From Penicillus capitatus (lineage: Eukaryota; Chlorophyta), in assembly GCA_965649825.1 (NCBI GenBank), contig OZ287701.1, positions 806,001 to 870,000 of the forward strand: DNA of 64,000 nt. Direction: 5' to 3'. The position numbers were made by a program, and so were the translations under genes. The notes beneath the pieces were generated by a model. It was not told the origin of the DNA and did no database searches. It was given only the letters and a program-made list of their open reading frames with translations. Below are positions 46,807-57,399 of this stretch, piece after piece. How positions within the stretch are numbered: position 1 is the first letter of the stretch; every line of letters begins with the position of its first letter.

Positions 46807-47652
46807 ATGCCTCGACCAACCATGATTCCACGTGCTCCACGCGATATTGAAGAAGGGATGCCAAACGAAGAGCGTCGGGTCAATCACTCAAGTCGACGCG
46901 CTTTCTCAAATCAGTGCGTTTGCGGTAAGACCACACCGACAGACTCCTTCCTCATCGAAGACGTTCACTTTACAGGACTGGCTTTGCTCCTCCTCTTTTT
47001 GCGATACCCTCTCATAACAGTGGTCTCGCTTTTCCTCCTTCAAACGTTTCAAGGTTACGAGTTGTGATGTTCGCAGTTGGTGCTTTTCTCGCTATTGCTC
47101 TGCATCACGAGCTGTCTGCGATTTTTCATTCAACACAGTCGATACCTGGTATCCCCTGTCCTTCCTCTGATCGTACCTACAGATGCCGTCACGCAGATCG
47201 GCGATGACGCCTTGACGGAGTTTTGGACGCAACTGAATCTTTTTCGGCTTCCTTCCGACGTCAATCTCGCCAATCTTCGTCTTGCCCTCATCGATCGAGA
47301 TTTCGATGCAAACGGTACCCCGTTCACCCCATGAGCACGTCACTTGATCTCATGTGATCCAGACTATGATATGTTGCTGGCACTGGACGAGCAATCTGGG
47401 CCAAGCTCAACGGAACGACAAGTGGCACATGACGAGATGACGTCTTTGCCTCTCGTGTCGTACGAAAAAAAGACAGGAAAGGAAGAGACGTGTTCCGTCT
47501 GCCTCGAAACATTTCAGAACGGCGACCGGCTGCGCCGACTCCCGTGCCGACACCAATTCCATGAATCCTGCATTGCTGCGTGGCTGAAACAGAAAGGAAC
47601 GGCAACGACATGTCCCATCTGCAAGAAAAGGATTCTGCCAATTACTGACTGA
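46807..47652 (+). CDS. Membrane-anchored RING-H2 E3 ubiquitin ligase
   Basis: Exons 46807-46924, 46976-47019, 47077-47314 and 47363-47652 (introns 51, 57 and 48 nt) give 229 codons. Two hydrophobic stretches (GLALLLLFLRYPLIT, LVLFSLLLCITSCLRFF) probably form a membrane hairpin. A conserved linker follows (SDVNLANLRLALIDRDFDAN, DYDMLLALDE), as found in plant RING proteins of the SDIR1-like group. The C-terminal RING-H2 reads CSVCLETFQNGDRLRRLP, CRHQFHESC and CPIC, with spacing C-x2-C-x14-C-x-H-x2-H-x2-C and a final C-x2-C. It should transfer ubiquitin from an E2 to membrane or ER substrates. The start could be 46675 with an 88-nt intron instead of 46807. Confidence 0.85.
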
Positions 47653-47788
47653 ACAGACAATAGACACGACGACGGTTGCCGGTGGAACTGCTGAGATCAA
47701 GGCCGATTTTAACCTGTTCCCAGGAAACGTTATTATAAACTCCTCCTCCTATTCATTGTTTGTAACTGTTTTATCATGGAAACGTCCA

Positions 47789-49823
47789 TCAGAGATCGAG
47801 TGCCAGAAATTCGTGCAGTTCTCGATCGTCGTCTGGCGTCTTCTCTCGCTGCATCGTGCGTTTCTTCGTTCGCACGATGCTGCGGAACATAACGGGTTTG
47901 CCTGTCTTCTTGAACACCGGCGCCGCTGCGCGTTCGAGTGCGCGTTTGACACGTGCTTCGTGTTCAATCTTCTGCTGCTCTTGCTTTTCAGTACGATACT
48001 GTCGACGACGCTCTTTCTCTCGAGCGCGTTCCGAAGCGTGGACGACTTCTTTTGGAAGACGCTTGGTGGCAGAGAGCAGCTCTTCGAGTTTCGATTCGAT
48101 GTGAGCGAGCATTGTCAGCAATCCCACATGACCATCGTCTGCAAAGCCGCAGCGACGATACACAATACCTAACTGCGGAAACGTCGGCGTTCGAGAAGTG
48201 CCCATGGAAACATGCCTGTTCGCTCAGATCTTCTAGGACAACGACAGATGTCGTATCTCCAAAAGCAAATGTCGGAACAGCGAGCGAACGAACGTCGCCA
48301 GACGCATTCCCGTCACCCTTCCTGATCTTGAGCGCCCCCTCGATACTGACGATCTGTTTCGTCAGTACGCAAATCTCCTCTTCCACTTTCGCCTGCGTTT
48401 CCGTCAGCTTGTTTCGGTTTCGGTCCAGACCTGAAGCCAGCAGAGAGGTCGACGTATGCTCCATAGTGTCTGTCCTGTTACGAAATCGATTCCTTACTTT
48501 CTTCTGTCTCCTGCAGATTTTGAACCAGAAAGAGGTTTTGTTCTTCGAGCGCCACAAACAAGTCCAGAAGTTGCTGAGGCGTCTTGAAATACGTCTCCTC
48601 TTCGTCCACCAAATTCTCCGTCCCATCGACCGATGGTCTGGGCGGTTCCTTCAGCAATTTCGACGCCTTTGATACCCACATCGAACGAAAGCATCTGCGC
48701 GACAGGGAGACGACTTTCAATTTCTCAACGGCGTCGATGAGCAGCATCTCAGCGGATTTGGCCTCTTGTTGCGTCCGGGCGTTATTGCAGTCGAGCTCTG
48801 CTTGATTCTTAGATGCCACAGCATCGGCCTTGCGTTTCTTCACTGCCTCGCACTGCCGCCGCCATTGCTCCACTTTCTCCTGGACACATTCGCGATGTTC
48901 TCAGGCAATAAGCTGTTCCGATAGGCCTCACGCGTTTCGCCTTTTCGCATTTCTCTTGTTGCTGCAGGAACCACTCCTGCGGTGTCACATCATCCAAGAA
49001 TTTCTTATACTGTCGGAAATCCTCCAACTGTTCTTCATACTTGTTGACTTCGCTCCGAATGGTCGCCATCTCAGACTGCAGCCTCTTGATCTCTGCGATC
49101 TTCAGAAAAGAGTGACTGCCGCGTTGCAGGCACAGCAAGGCATTGCCTTTTCTTGTTTTCTTCTTGTCTCGGCCTCTGCATTTTTCAACGCGTGCTGGAC
49201 CTTTTCGTCGTTCTCCTTAAGAAAGGCATCGAATTTTATGGCGTCTTCTTCAAGCATTTCTTCGCTTCTCTTGAGCGCGTCCTCTTTCTGTAGCGCCTTC
49301 TGTTCGAGTTTACATATTTCGGCGCGTTTTGTATCGAGATTCATTTGGACTAAGAAGATCTCGCGTTTCTTGGCCAAAAATTCCGCGACAGTTTCGCCAC
49401 GGCCATAGCGAATGGGCGCTGCGACAGTCAGTGCGTTATCCCCGACCGTCCGACTATCCATACGCGCGATCGATCACAATCGTGCGGCCCACCCTCGACC
49501 TTACGTCATCGATTCCGTGGCGTCTCGATTCTCGAGAGGCGTCCGCAATGCGTCGGTATTTGAATTGGAGAAGTTCGATTGCATTCGCGAAGAAAACGTT
49601 GTCTTCTCGTGAATCTTCTTAGACTTTGCCGCATCCGATGACTCTCTACCGGAGAATCTCGATCGCGATTTCGTATCGACGATCTTCTTAAAGAGTTCTT
49701 CATCTGTTGGCACAACGAAAGGAGCGACACCTAGAAACTCACTACGTCAGCACTTGGCATCTCTGCCTACCAGTAGACGATACCGTCGCCATCACGAGAG
49801 ACAACATCTTCCCGCCATGTCAT
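47789..49823 (-). CDS. CFAP100: CFAP100 (MIA1/FAP100/CCDC37), axonemal modifier of inner arms complex
   Basis: Coiled-coil flagellar protein; with CFAP73 it forms the MIA complex that regulates the I1/f inner-arm dynein. First exons: 49823-49784, 49730-49505, 49453-49147, 49099-48932 and 48879 onward. Diagnostic stretches are ETVAEFLAKKREIFLVQMNL, DTKRAEICKLEQKALQKEDA, FDAFLKENDEKVQHALKNAE, IAEIKRLQSEMATIRSEVNK and YKKFLDDVTPQEWF. The conserved C-terminal region reads LTMLAHIESKLEELL followed by APVFKKTGKPVMFRS. The 49100-49146 intron has a GC donor. Middle splice sites between about 48500 and 48180 are not fixed. It is convergent with the RING gene (136 bp between stops). Confidence 0.88.
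49100..49146 (-). other. GC-AG intron in CFAP100
   Basis: The conserved RRKQEK|IAEIKRLQSEM is kept only if the 47-nt intron starts AAG|GCAATG and ends CTGAAG. No GT donor keeps the frame. Confidence 0.7.
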
Positions 49824-50174
49824 TTTCGCCGATCGACTACAAAGATCGGCTGTCGTGTAGCAGCGGCGGTCTTTCGGATGTAATGCCGACCTCGGCGGAA
49901 TTGAGAAATGCTCCTCATCTGTGCATTGGAGCCATTCGTATCTGTCTTCGAGATGCGACAACGTGTCATCGTCTTTCTGTTGTGTTGGTGTGCAACATCG
50001 TCGTGGCTATGGTGCAGGGCAGAAGGCGATAAGGATGTCTTTTGTGTGCAACAGGCGCCATTCCTAATCTCCTCTTAGTTGCGATGAACCTCTGTAAGCA
50101 CAGGGCTTCTTGCTGTTGGATGAGCCTATTCAACCGACCCGTTCAAAAGTAGATTGGCCGTTCTGTCAAGAGGT

Positions 50175-50834
50175 ATGGCCGCATTCATTGTCTGCCTCGC
50201 TGTCTGCGCATTGTCCGTCCTGATGTGACAGTATCAATCGTGCAGCTGCTGCAATGCGAGTCATGCAATGACGATTAGGCGATCCATAGCCCCGGGAGAC
50301 GCGATACTAACACCTTGTCAAGAAGCGCTTGCTATGGCTGCCTGTCGTGTCTGTCATCCTGAGGTTGGATTTCATCAACGATCGCTCCGATGATCGTCAA
50401 GTGGCCTATGCCATAGGTCGGGATAGGTATCTTGGAAACGGTCTGTGCCGATCAGTGTGAGGCATGGTATGCCTCTTGCGTTCAAGACTACTTTGCCTTC
50501 GATGCCATTTCGGCACGTATCACGTTATGCCAATACGACTCTCAGCTGATCTGCACACAACTCGGCCACCTTTCTGTGAATGGCACGTCCTTCTGTCAAC
50601 AGCTGGGTACGGTTAGAAGAGCATAGAGATGTCACTCATGCACATCGAATGATAGGGATCAAAGTTAATCAAACCACAGATGAGGATTGTTGGTTTCATC
50701 GCCGACCAATCGAGAACGTCTGGTGCGATAAACCAACAACACTTCCAGTCGTTACACTGTCCGACTTTAAATACTTATTTCTCCTGCTGTTTTGCTTTCT
50801 GATCGTCTGGATCTTGCCTCATTGTCGGCCTTGA
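50175..50834 (+). CDS. Folate-receptor-like cysteine-rich type I membrane protein
   Basis: Exons 50175-50212, 50279-50363, 50417-50606 and 50656-50834 (introns 66, 53 and 49 nt) give 163 codons. A short signal (MAAFIVCLAVCAL) is followed by a Cys-rich ectodomain: TPCQEALAMAACRVCHPEVG, CADQCEAWYASCVQDYFAFD, TLCQYDSQLICTQLGHL, FCQQLG. A spacer with two more Cys follows. One transmembrane segment (YLFLLLFCFLIVWILP) and a five-residue tail (HCRPstop) end the protein. The CxxxC..WYxxC..DYF pattern resembles the folate-receptor/riboflavin-binding fold found in plant and algal surface proteins; the ligand is unknown. It is convergent with the purple acid phosphatase, the stop codons being 26 bp apart. 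Confidence 0.7.
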
Positions 50835-50860
50835 TGATACCAAAGAAGACGATTTCGGCT

Positions 50861-52986
50861 TTACGAATGTCTCTTGTATAGCGTCACAGAATCAATTACT
50901 GTGCGATTTTCGTTGCTCACGGATTCCATGGTCAATGCACTCGCGTTGACCATCACCCGAATGTACCCAAAACCCGAGTATTGGGACTGCAGCAACAGGT
51001 TTTGCTTTCGAAATGCCTTGCAGTGTTTCTTACTTCAATGAAAGAACGATTGACTAAGTTATCATACAAACGAGCACCGGAGTTCCCAAAGACGACTTGA
51101 ACCAATCCGTCATCGACACATTTCTCGTCGAAAACGGGACATGTTCTTTGGTAGCTGTGATGGTGACCAGACCAAACCATGTCGACCTGAAAACACAAAT
51201 CTGAACCCTATTCAGAAGGATTCAGTAGCTTACTCCATTTTCGTAGAAGAGCTCTCCAAACTGCTCTTGAAGTTCTTGACCCACAAACCAGTATCCACCA
51301 CGCCTGTCAAATGTGATTCCGGGGTACATGGGGCGATGGACGCAGACGATGACCCAAGGCGTCACTGAGCGATCCACGGATTCGAGATCTTCTTTGATGA
51401 ACCTGCACAGTCCGCGCGTTTTCTATGATCTTTGAACGAAGGACATGTTTACTCGAATTGCTCTGTGCCAGATTCGAAGTCGTGCTCGCCGCTGAAGGTG
51501 AGGAAGTGGATGGGTCCGAAGTTGACGGAGTACCATGGCTTGTCGACTTCCTTGACTGGCATCTGAAGTCTTCTCTCGTAAGCGACCCCACATTCGCCTC
51601 CTGAATCACGTTTTGTGTCATAGCGATCCCCGGATCCTGGGTAGAGGCGTTCGTGGTTTCCAAGGACTGTCTAGAAAGCGAGCAGATTCGGAGCCAGATC
51701 AGAGATGGATAAAGGATCACCATGTAAGGGACCTTGGAGACCAGCGGATAGAGCTGATCAAAGAACACGTCCCAGTCTGCGACGTAGCCTTGCGCATAGG
51801 AGATGTCCCCGACGTGAAGCACCAGGTCGACGTCTTCCTCCAAGTGGATGTTCTTGGAGGTGCCCAGCGATGGCTTGTAGCCGTGCGGATTGTCGAAGTA
51901 GTCGACGTTGTACTGTCCCATGTCCGCTAGACCGATGATCTTGACGAACGCCTCGGGACCGACCGCCGGAGGCGCTTTGAACTCGTGCTCCTCGCTGAAA
52001 CCTCCGATCTGCACATCTGATGTCCAAGAATGCTCAGCAAGGACTGCGATCTCACGTCGTTGCCGAATCTGTAGTAGTAGCGCCGTCCCGGCCTCAGACC
52101 TTTAAGCACGGCTGAGTACATGTACCCGGGATCGATGTACCCTTGCTACACAAACAGCGCACACAGAGATCTCGACCAGTTCGCGCGGAAGCAGGAGTCC
52201 CACAGTCGTGGCAGGAGGGCCGCACAGGTCATTGGGTGTGTACGTCGTCCGCTCTGCGACCACTTCCGCGTCGAGCTTTCCTGATTTGGTGCCCCATTGC
52301 ACCACCGACTTCTCCTTCGACGACGAGACCCACTGCACCCGCATCTCACTAAACAATCAGTCAGCGGAGTCACTCCATGTCGGTCACACTTTTCTTTGTC
52401 TGTCAACGCCAGATGCACCGAAAGAGGGTACCCTCCGCGGCGCAGTTTGATGACAGGGCTCTCTCCGAGCACACGAGGACTGTCACGAAATTCCCGAATG
52501 AACAGGAACTTGACGTCCGTGCGGTGGTTGAAGAGTCTCACCCTACAGGTTCGTACTTCAGGGCATAACATCCCATGTTTGCGATTCGTACGGGAGCGAA
52601 CCCGATCCCGACAGCAGATGCGTTGGCGCATCTGAGGCGTAAGTGGATTTGATTGGGGCCTTTGAAAGCCAGTCTTCTTCGCCATAAGCGTAGAGAGCGA
52701 TAATGTCATCGTCGTGGGGCGTCGGTACGGATTTCCACGAAACGGTGACCCAGTCGAATCCTCTTCCGTCGAATTTCGTGGCATTGACGTCGAGAGAGAA
52801 CTCTTCGTTTTTAAGAGATGGCGGAAAAGAGACGAGGTCTGGGTGGTAGTGGTTGAGTGGGTGCTCTTCGTCCGTCGATACGCTCGTGTTTAATGCGCCG
52901 TTTGCTTTTCCCTTGGCAATACATCTCCTCACAGAGAAAGAGAGATACAGTAAGAAGAAAACGCAGTAGACCCGATGCAAAAGCAT
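50861..52986 (-). CDS. Purple acid phosphatase, plant high-molecular-weight type (PAP27/PAP1-like)
   Basis: Secreted dinuclear-metal phosphatase that scavenges phosphate. Start MLLHRVYCVFFLLYLSFSV at 52986 is a signal peptide. An N-terminal beta domain follows (FDWVTVSWKSVP, LFNHRTDVKFLFIREF), then a fibronectin-like domain (MRVQWVSSSKEKSVVQWGTK, TYTPNDLCGPPA, DPGYMYSAVLKGLRPGRRYY). Metal-binding motifs are all present: GLADMG near 51925, VGDISYAQGY near 51810, GNHE near 51650, and GHHHSYQR near 51160, plus VHRPMYPG near 51340. The C-terminus is GFGYIRVMVNASALTMESVS to a stop at 50861-50863. At least five short introns interrupt it. Its start codon is 82 bp from that of YrdC on the opposite strand. 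Confidence 0.92.
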
Positions 52987-53068
52987 GCTTGAACGCTCGA
53001 ACCCGAAAAATTCGACATCAAAGACGTCATCATTATGAAGAACGCAAGCATCTTCAGATTCCCAATGG
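52987..53068. promoter_or_regulatory. 82-bp head-to-head interval between the PAP and YrdC start codons
   Basis: The two divergent start codons are 82 bp apart. No TATA box is visible; both leaders must be very short or overlap the neighbouring gene. Confidence 0.55.
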
Positions 53069-53908
53069 ATGGCACAGAGAGCGGCACTGCAGGTCGTCGT
53101 GGATCTGCGTTTCAAAGATGAGAGAACGGGCTCTCCGGGTGGCAGAGACAACGCCGCGGGACGAATCCTTCCAGCCGTCGTCGGACACGTGGACAGAAGC
53201 GTCGAGGAACTCGAGAGAGGCAGACTCGTCGGTTCGGCTCTCACTTCTCGTACTCCACTCTCATCCTCTGCGACGCTTAGGCCTGCCCATGGACACGATC
53301 TACGGATTGGCGGCGGACGCAGGGAACGGAAACGCCGTCAACGCCCTGTATGCGACGAAGGGTCGTTCGACGCACGTGCCGCTGGCCGTGTGCGTTGCTG
53401 AGGTTCAGGATGTCGCCAAACTGTGCGAGGTGCATCACCTGCCCGGCGGGTTGCTGGATGCTCTGGTGCCTGGACCCGTAACGGCGGTCCTCCGCCGGCA
53501 GGAGACGTCTCTCCTCCCGTTAGAGCTCAATCCAGGTCTCCCTTCGATCGGTAGGTTCTGATGGAACCCATGGTGCCATCTCGCGTTTCGGCTGCATCTC
53601 TAGGCGTGCGGGTACCGGATGCCGAGTTCGCTCGCCTTCTGTGCAGTCGGCTGCGCAAACCGATCACGCTGACGAGCGCCAACAGGAGCGCAGATCCGTC
53701 AAGTGTGTGCGTTTCTGAGTTTCAGGAGCTCTGGCCGGACTGTGCCGTCGTCTTTGACGGTGGCCGAAGCTCAGGATCAAAACTGGGATCGACCGTGGTG
53801 GACCTGTCGTCATCGGGCCAATACAGAATTCTGCGCGCAGAGGACGGTCTCCACCAGTCCGTTCTGGAAGCTCTTAAGCGTTTTGGCCTTCGAGAAGCTT
53901 CTGAGTGA
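53069..53908 (+). CDS. YRDC: YrdC/Sua5-family threonylcarbamoyl-AMP synthase
   Basis: Makes threonylcarbamoyl-AMP from threonine, bicarbonate and ATP for the t6A37 tRNA modification. Exons 53069-53231, 53281-53550 and 53604-53908 (introns 49 and 53 nt) give 245 codons. Motifs: LERGRLVGLPMDTIYGLAAD, ALYATKGRSTHVPLAVCV (K-x-R-x-x-x-x-P active-site loop), LVPGPVTAVLRR, GVRVPDAEFARLLC, ITLTSANRSADPSS (nucleotide-binding SAN) and GSTVVDLSSSGQYRILRAED. It lacks the extra Sua5 domain, so it is the short YrdC form. About 45 residues before the domain could be an organelle presequence. The 3' end is overlapped by an antisense frame. Confidence 0.9.
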
Positions 53909-54365
53909 AATCGCATTTGTCTGTTGCTCGCGCGTTTCTTTGGCGGAGCTTTCGTCAGATGAACAGACGGCACGCCTGTTACTCGACGAAACTGTTCTCG
54001 GAATGAATTCACAGCGATCGTCTTCTACGCGCCCGATCGTACGAAGAACCTCCTTTGCGAGCTGCGCAGTGGTTTCTTTCTCTGCATTCCTTGAACGACG
54101 GTCACCAATTAGACGACGCCTCTTTTGTGCAGCCGTCTTTTCTCGCGAAAGACAAAAATCTCGACTCGCTTGATCGCCGTCTCTCGTGTCTGCTACTGAC
54201 GACATACTGACAAGAGAAGATCCATTGGAAATCTCCGGCCCGCGAAAAGCAGGAATCGTTAAACGAGACAGTCTTACGGATTTTAGAGGTTAGATCGGCG
54301 CCCACGTAGGTAGAGAGTTCGCCAGATCGTTTCAGATAGCTACGCGCCAATATTTCGACATGCAC
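53810..54365 (-). CDS. Unrecognised small gene, antisense to the YrdC 3' end
   Basis: An ATG at 54365 opens MHVEILARSYLKRSGELSTY and TSKIRKTVSFNDSCFSRAGD. A second frame from 54205 reads AAQKRRRLIGDRRSRNAEKE, TTAQLAKEVLRTIGRVEDDR, CEFIPRTVSSSNRRAV. The two probably join by an intron whose donor is GTATGT near 54210. The visible stop at 53810 would place the last 99 bases antisense to YrdC coding sequence; the true end may be earlier. No family is recognised; it is basic and charged. Confidence 0.4.
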
Positions 54366-54860
54366 ACCATGTGATCATCATCAAACCAATAACCAATTCA
54401 TACCATCCTAAATCAATCTATGTTGGCCATTGTCGCGTCATCAGAAGAGTGCTCAAATGAGAAATTAACAAGGAATTCTGTCAAGTCACGGATCGCGCGA
54501 TTCTGATGTGAAGATATCCTTGAGAGGCTCTCACCTTGCCCTTCGATCACTCAAAAGTAAAGAGCATATAGTTACATTTCTTTGATACTTGTACGACAGC
54601 AAGTCTCAAACTAGTACTGAGATGCAATAGGTATAAGTCCACAGGGTGATTTCTAGAACACGATTTGCTAAACGTCAGAAATGGGTATCCGGTTCGATTT
54701 TACATGCAGCCTCTCATGTACCAGTCATAACCACCACTTCTGCATGATCCTCGAGAAATAACATTCCTTCACACGTGACTGGATAACGGCACAGTCCGTT
54801 CCACAGCAGGAGATTTGGATGCTGGAAGCGTTTCAGTCGATTCTAGCGCTTGCTTATTGC
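54366..54860. other. A+T-rich intergenic stretch
   Basis: No coding frame, RNA gene or repeat that I can support. Confidence 0.5.
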
Positions 54861-55864
54861 TCGGCGGCTTCGTCGTTGGTGATTACGTCGCCATCACTAA
54901 CTGCCTCACACGGTTGCGACTGTCATTTGCGGTCAAAACCCCGGGCGTTTCTGAATTGTATTGCTTTTTCGTTTCTTCGAGTTTTGGACGTTTCTCGCTG
55001 CGCTTACCTTTCCAGCAGAAACGCTTCCCGGTCGCCGCTCTCTTCACGTTTTCCGTCTACCGCTGTCCAAGCCGCTGCCTTTCGACGCACTCACCCTCCA
55101 AGAACGATCTGCTGAAGAGAGATCGGAAGCCGACTCCAGCCATTCGGCACTCCGTCCGCGTGTGTCTTCGATAGTGAGTCGAATCTCTCCTCCTGCCCTC
55201 GTAGGCAATTCCTTCAAATTATCCAACGTTCATTTGCGTCTTGCAGGTCGCCAGTTGACGAAAACTCGCCCTCCGCGACCGAAAGGATCGACTCGTAACT
55301 GTCCAGAACGCGGGTCGTGGGTGTTGTGGACTCGACAATGGAATCCGGCGCGGCTGTTCTCTGGACTGCTGGGTGGCTCGGAGACGCGTGGCATGGGACG
55401 GTTGACGTCTGAATCGACAGAGGTAGCTAAGGATGGAGCTTCTGGGAGAATCCAGAGTGAGCCATGCAGGTACCAAACTGTCTCCGGCGCGATAGACAAG
55501 GGACATTTCAGAAGACGACAGTAGAATGGGCACCGCATCATGGTATGGCGCCTGGTGGTGGTCTGACGGTTGACGGACCACCATGGTAAGTGCAGACGGT
55601 CGCCGTTCATTTTTCAGAACCCTGTGTTTCGATATAGCTACGGACGAGATGATTGGTCGTCCGTCCTGATCGGGACTACAGCAACAGTGGAGAGCGAGTC
55701 CACCGTGCGACGCAGGACGGATCTGGATCGGCTGCAGGCAGTCAGATGTGAGGCTGTTCCAGAGATTAACAGCCAACACTCCGTGATCGCAATAGCCAGG
55801 TCAGTCCACTCTTTACGCACTCTCTCCTAAACGATTTTACAGTTCACAGAGGGAGAAAGAAACA
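54861..55864 (-). other. Unresolved coding-like exons
   Basis: Minus-strand pieces with coding-like composition: VPILLSSSEMSLVYRAGDSL near 55500; VDPFGRGGRVFVNWRP near 55270; LKELPTRAGGEIRLTIEDTR near 55200 followed by a good donor (GTGAGTG); and a possible terminal exon SDGDVITNDEAAEQ near 54885. The plus strand is also open in two frames here, so strand assignment is tentative. No family is recognised. Confidence 0.25.
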
Positions 55865-56835
55865 CTATCTGGTGGAGGCCCATCTTAGCAGATACGGATG
55901 AAAGAAGATCCCCATCAACAATTCAGTCAACCATAAATTTTTCTTTAGCGAACAGAACGCTGGAATCAAAGCCAGTGATCTCCAAGGACCGAAGCGACAA
56001 AGCCTGGAGCCCTGAGCAAGTCCATTACCTGGGGAATAACAATGCCAGCTGCCTTCTCGGTTCCACCCAACTCGTGGCCAGTCGAAGAGGAGACGTGTAT
56101 GAAGCACGCAGACATCAGCCCGTGGTCAACAAAGGGCATGTACATGAGTCTGCCGTCGATCTGCCTTGATGCAGATCGACGCAGACCTGTACGTAGCTAC
56201 TCCATGTGCATGAGTCTGTCGTCGATCTGCCTTGATGCAGATCGACGCAGTCCTGCACATGGAGGCGCTCAAGAGGCCATAGCTACTGCCATGTGCATGA
56301 GTCTGCCGTCGATCTGCCTTGATGCAGATCGACGCAGACCTGCACATGGCATAAGTATCCAAGCCTGGAACAACGAGCCTACCCGAGTCGTGCTTTCCCA
56401 GCGTCATGGGAAGAAGCTCGAGACCCGGCAGCTTCAGAGACTCCGTCTCGGTCGAGTCCAAGACCTACCGCTTCGTCAGACACGCAACCGTTGCCTCCTC
56501 CATCCACAAGAACTTCTCCTTCGTCGCTAAGGTACGTGCATGCACGATAATCTGGATCGGTTTCACTTGGGTGTGTGTCTGGCAGCAACTAGAAGGCCGT
56601 CGGCTTTGCGGTGTCGGAGGTATGCGTCATCGGCAACTGGTTCAGCCCCAAGACAATGACGACGTCCAAGTGGCTGACGCTTCAGGAGCTGATGGACGAC
56701 ATGGATCTTCTTGACGTGGAGAAGTGCAGGGATATCGCCAAGAGAAGAGTAATGTCCGGAGAGTTGACTACGGCGTATGAATCTCTTATGGACAGACTCG
56801 AATGTTCCCTCAAGCCATTTCATATCAGTACTTGA
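55865..56835 (+). CDS. Unrecognised gene around the hairpin repeats
   Basis: Plus-strand exons can be read as MPAAFSVPPNSWPVEEETCM from 56042. Beyond the hairpin repeats comes GSFRDSVSVESKTYRFVRHA, VASSIHKNFSFVAK, joined over an intron (56531 GTACGTGC to ACTAG) to KAVGFAVSEVCVIGNWFSPK, TMTTSKWLTLQELMDDMDLL, and a TGA at 56833-56835. The hairpin-repeat block would then lie in an intron. The exon before 56042 and the phases around the repeats are unproved, and no family is recognised. Confidence 0.35.
56137..56348. repeat. Three-copy imperfect hairpin repeat
   Basis: Copies at about 56137-56194, 56203-56261 and 56290-56348, each near 58 bp. Each has a perfect 10-bp stem, GTCGATCTGC and GCAGATCGAC, around the loop CTTGAT, extended by outer arms. 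In copy 1 the outer arms carry GTAC opposite GTAC; in copies 2 and 3 they carry GTGC opposite GCAC, so pairing is preserved by a compensatory change. Confidence 0.85.
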
Positions 56836-57370
56836 CGAGGAAACAGTATGGTTAAGAGAAGCGGCTGTTCTTCTGCAGATATATAATGTTAAAGGTATGG
56901 AACCTTAGAATGCAAAAAAAAGCTGAATGCGATGTTCCAGACAGGCCAGAAGATTCGGATCTTTGTGGAGGACACTGTGGAGAATTGATGCGTGAAGTCT
57001 TGTCGTGGAAGATCAATCAATTACCGTTTGAGAGGATTTCGCTGGTCACCGAGATTTGATGCGGACAGAAGGCAACACATATGACTGCCTCGATCAGCAT
57101 CACTGCATCGCCTCTAGAGATCACTTCATCGATTGATCTCTGCTCAGCATAATCCAACCCATCCGATGCAAGAGGTTTCACTTACGTTAACAGCTGGTCT
57201 ATTGGCACAAGTGTTGTTCATCACGAAGAGATGTCTTACAAGGTCAGAGTGTTAGTTCATCAGCCAGTGAATTCTGTGAAGCTCTGAGAGACCTGGAGAA
57301 ATGTGCCGAGGAAGCAATCTCATTATGCTGGCCGAAAAGGGCGTCGTTGAAGAGAATTACTGTAGGTTCT
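56836..57370. other. Stretch without a supported gene
   Basis: A+T-moderate sequence between the unrecognised gene and the minisatellite field. I see no exon or RNA gene. Confidence 0.4.
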
Positions 57371-57399
57371 CTCATGATCAGCTGTGTTGACAAGAGAGA

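Noticed and set aside
55219-55779. 186-codon minus-strand frame taken as one gene
   Set aside because: Three frames are open in parallel here and no family matches. I kept it only as an unresolved region.
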